Below are positions 40,147 through 40,964 of a stretch of 40,964 bases of DNA, one piece after another. A model generated the notes under the pieces. The model worked only from the letters and a program-made list of their open reading frames with translations. It made no database searches and was not told the origin of the DNA. Source of the stretch: JBFXAM01 sp050184295 (GTDB taxonomy: Bacteria > Planctomycetota > Phycisphaerae > UBA1845 > Fen-1342); assembly GCA_050184295.1 (NCBI GenBank), contig JBFXAM010000036.1:1-40964 (forward strand), given 5' to 3'. The position numbers and the translations under genes were made by a program. Positions within the stretch are counted from its first letter, which is position 1; every line of letters begins with the position of its first letter.

Positions 40147-40964
40147 CGACGGGGATTCTCTGTCAATTCCATGAACGCGTCGCGGACCGCATCGGGTCGA
40201 ACCACTTTCGCGCGTGGTTCCAACCCCCAACGCAGCTCGCGCTCGACGCCGAGCGCGTCTGCGTTGTGGTTCCGAACTCATTCATCGGCAACTGGATCGC
40301 GTCGAACTACGCGCGCCACCTTGCGGACGCCGCCCGCGCGCTCACCGGCGCGGAGATGCGCGTCGAGATCACGGTGCAGGCGACCAGCCCGGCCGGCCGG
40401 CCGCCGGTCCCGCCCGCTGCGCCGCCGCGAAACGTCGCGACCGCCGCCGCACCGCGCCCGGGGCCGCGCCGTCCGCAGTCGGTCGTCCTCCGCGGCGAGC
40501 TGGAGACATACGTCGTCGGCGCCGGCAACGCGCTCGCCTTCGCCGCCGCCGAGCGCATCGTCCGCTCCCCGAACCGCGCCCACTCGCCGATCGTGATGCA
40601 CGGCGGCTGCGGGCTCGGAAAAACGCACCTGCTGCACGGAATCTGCAACGGCGTGCGGCGTGGGCATCCCGAGTTGCACTGGTGCTATATCTCGGGCGAG
40701 GAATTCACCAACGAGTATATCTACGCGCTGAAGGCGGGCCGGGTGGATCAGTTTCGGGCCCGCTTCCGCAACGTCGACCTGCTCGTCATCGACGACATCC
40801 ACTTTCTTCAGAACAAGAAGGCGACGCTGGAGGAGTTCCTGCACACGCTCAACGCGATCGACACCGGCGGCCGCGCGGTCGTGCTCTCGTCCGATCGTCA
40901 TCCGCGCGAGATCGCGACGCTGACGGAGCACCTGATCAGCCGGCTGGTCGCCGGGATCGTCGTC
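40134..40964 (+). CDS. dnaA: Chromosomal replication initiator DnaA (3' partial)
   Basis: 277 codons are visible and the frame is open to the window edge. Domain I: METTATGILCQFHERVADRI through FRAWFQPPTQLAL and VPNSFIGNWI. A Pro/Ala-rich linker (domain II) spans ~83-112. Domain III AAA+ opens near FAAAERIV, with Walker A GGCGLGKTH at ~157 (Cys where Val is usual) and Walker B LLVIDDIHFLQNKK near 216-228. LSSDRHPREI is the sensor 1 region. It binds ATP and DnaA boxes to open the origin. GTG 40134 follows GGAG by 5 nt. This gene is easy to miss because it has neither an ATG start nor a stop in the window. Confidence 0.95.
   Translation, partial: METTATGILCQFHERVADRIGSNHFRAWFQPPTQLALDAERVCVVVPNSFIGNWIASNYARHLADAARALTGAEMRVEITVQATSPAGRPPVPPAAPPRNVATAAAPRPGPRRPQSVVLRGELETYVVGAGNALAFAAAERIVRSPNRAHSPIVMHGGCGLGKTHLLHGICNGVRRGHPELHWCYISGEEFTNEYIYALKAGRVDQFRARFRNVDLLVIDDIHFLQNKKATLEEFLHTLNAIDTGGRAVVLSSDRHPREIATLTEHLISRLVAGIVV

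Noticed and set aside
1..40964. CRISPR arrays, insertion sequences, tRNA or rRNA genes
   Set aside because: No regularly spaced identical repeats, no transposase and no canonical tRNA or rRNA sequence were recognised apart from tmRNA.

Overview
This is a high-G+C stretch that reads as chromosomal DNA of a planctomycete (Planctomycetota). The pointers are a PEP-CTERM sorting signal, a dockerin-like EF-hand tail, a DUF11/OmcB-like secreted protein, a long run of FTLVE-type pseudopilins with 'DGxYGTxDD' C-termini, and dispersed intergenic palindromes. This placement is inference; no 16S or other taxonomic marker is present.

Layout. (1) 1-760: the end of a Cys-rich repeat protein with a dockerin tail and a rho-independent terminator. 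(2) 796-890: a cluster of dispersed palindromic repeats. (3) 931-16009: a type II secretion / type IV pilus-like locus on the plus strand: GspE/PilB ATPase, GspF/PilC platform protein, six pseudopilin-like genes of G/H/I/J type, and a giant GspK-like minor pseudopilin. Secretin, GspC/L/M and prepilin peptidase are not in the window. (4) 16149-18160: an MFS transporter with a short repeat-bearing N-terminus, then a 23-unit degenerate heptanucleotide array. (5) 18161-21121, minus strand: a PEP-CTERM protein and a secreted protein whose 5' end carries a C9 tract. (6) 21253-21606, minus strand: tmRNA (ssrA), followed by a MarR regulator. (7) 22529-32343: what looks like an osmotic/turgor-stress island. 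It holds a universal stress protein divergent from marR across a shared operator, a KamA-family radical SAM enzyme, a 63-aa small protein, a large MscS channel, a three-BON-domain protein, OtsA and OtsB, and the convergent KtrA/KtrB potassium uptake pair. (8) 32589-38653: a DUF11 protein, then three minus-strand envelope genes (an 858-aa protein of novel architecture, an NHL-repeat lipoprotein and a thioredoxin-fold-like lipoprotein). (9) 38654-40964: a GNAT acetyltransferase and the first 277 codons of dnaA, which runs off the end of the window. dnaA is preceded by about 530 bp with a DnaA-box-like site and two hairpins over the translation start.

How the parts fit. The pseudopilin locus is one assembly machine. 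Dockerin-type EF-hand loops recur in its own subunits and in the secreted protein just upstream, which hints at calcium-dependent assembly or substrate docking. The stress island joins K+ uptake, trehalose synthesis, a mechanosensitive channel and OsmY-like BON domains, so coordinated osmoadaptation is the simplest reading. Start codons were chosen from Shine-Dalgarno spacing. Many start at GTG or overlap the upstream stop (ATGA/GTGA), which indicates translational coupling.
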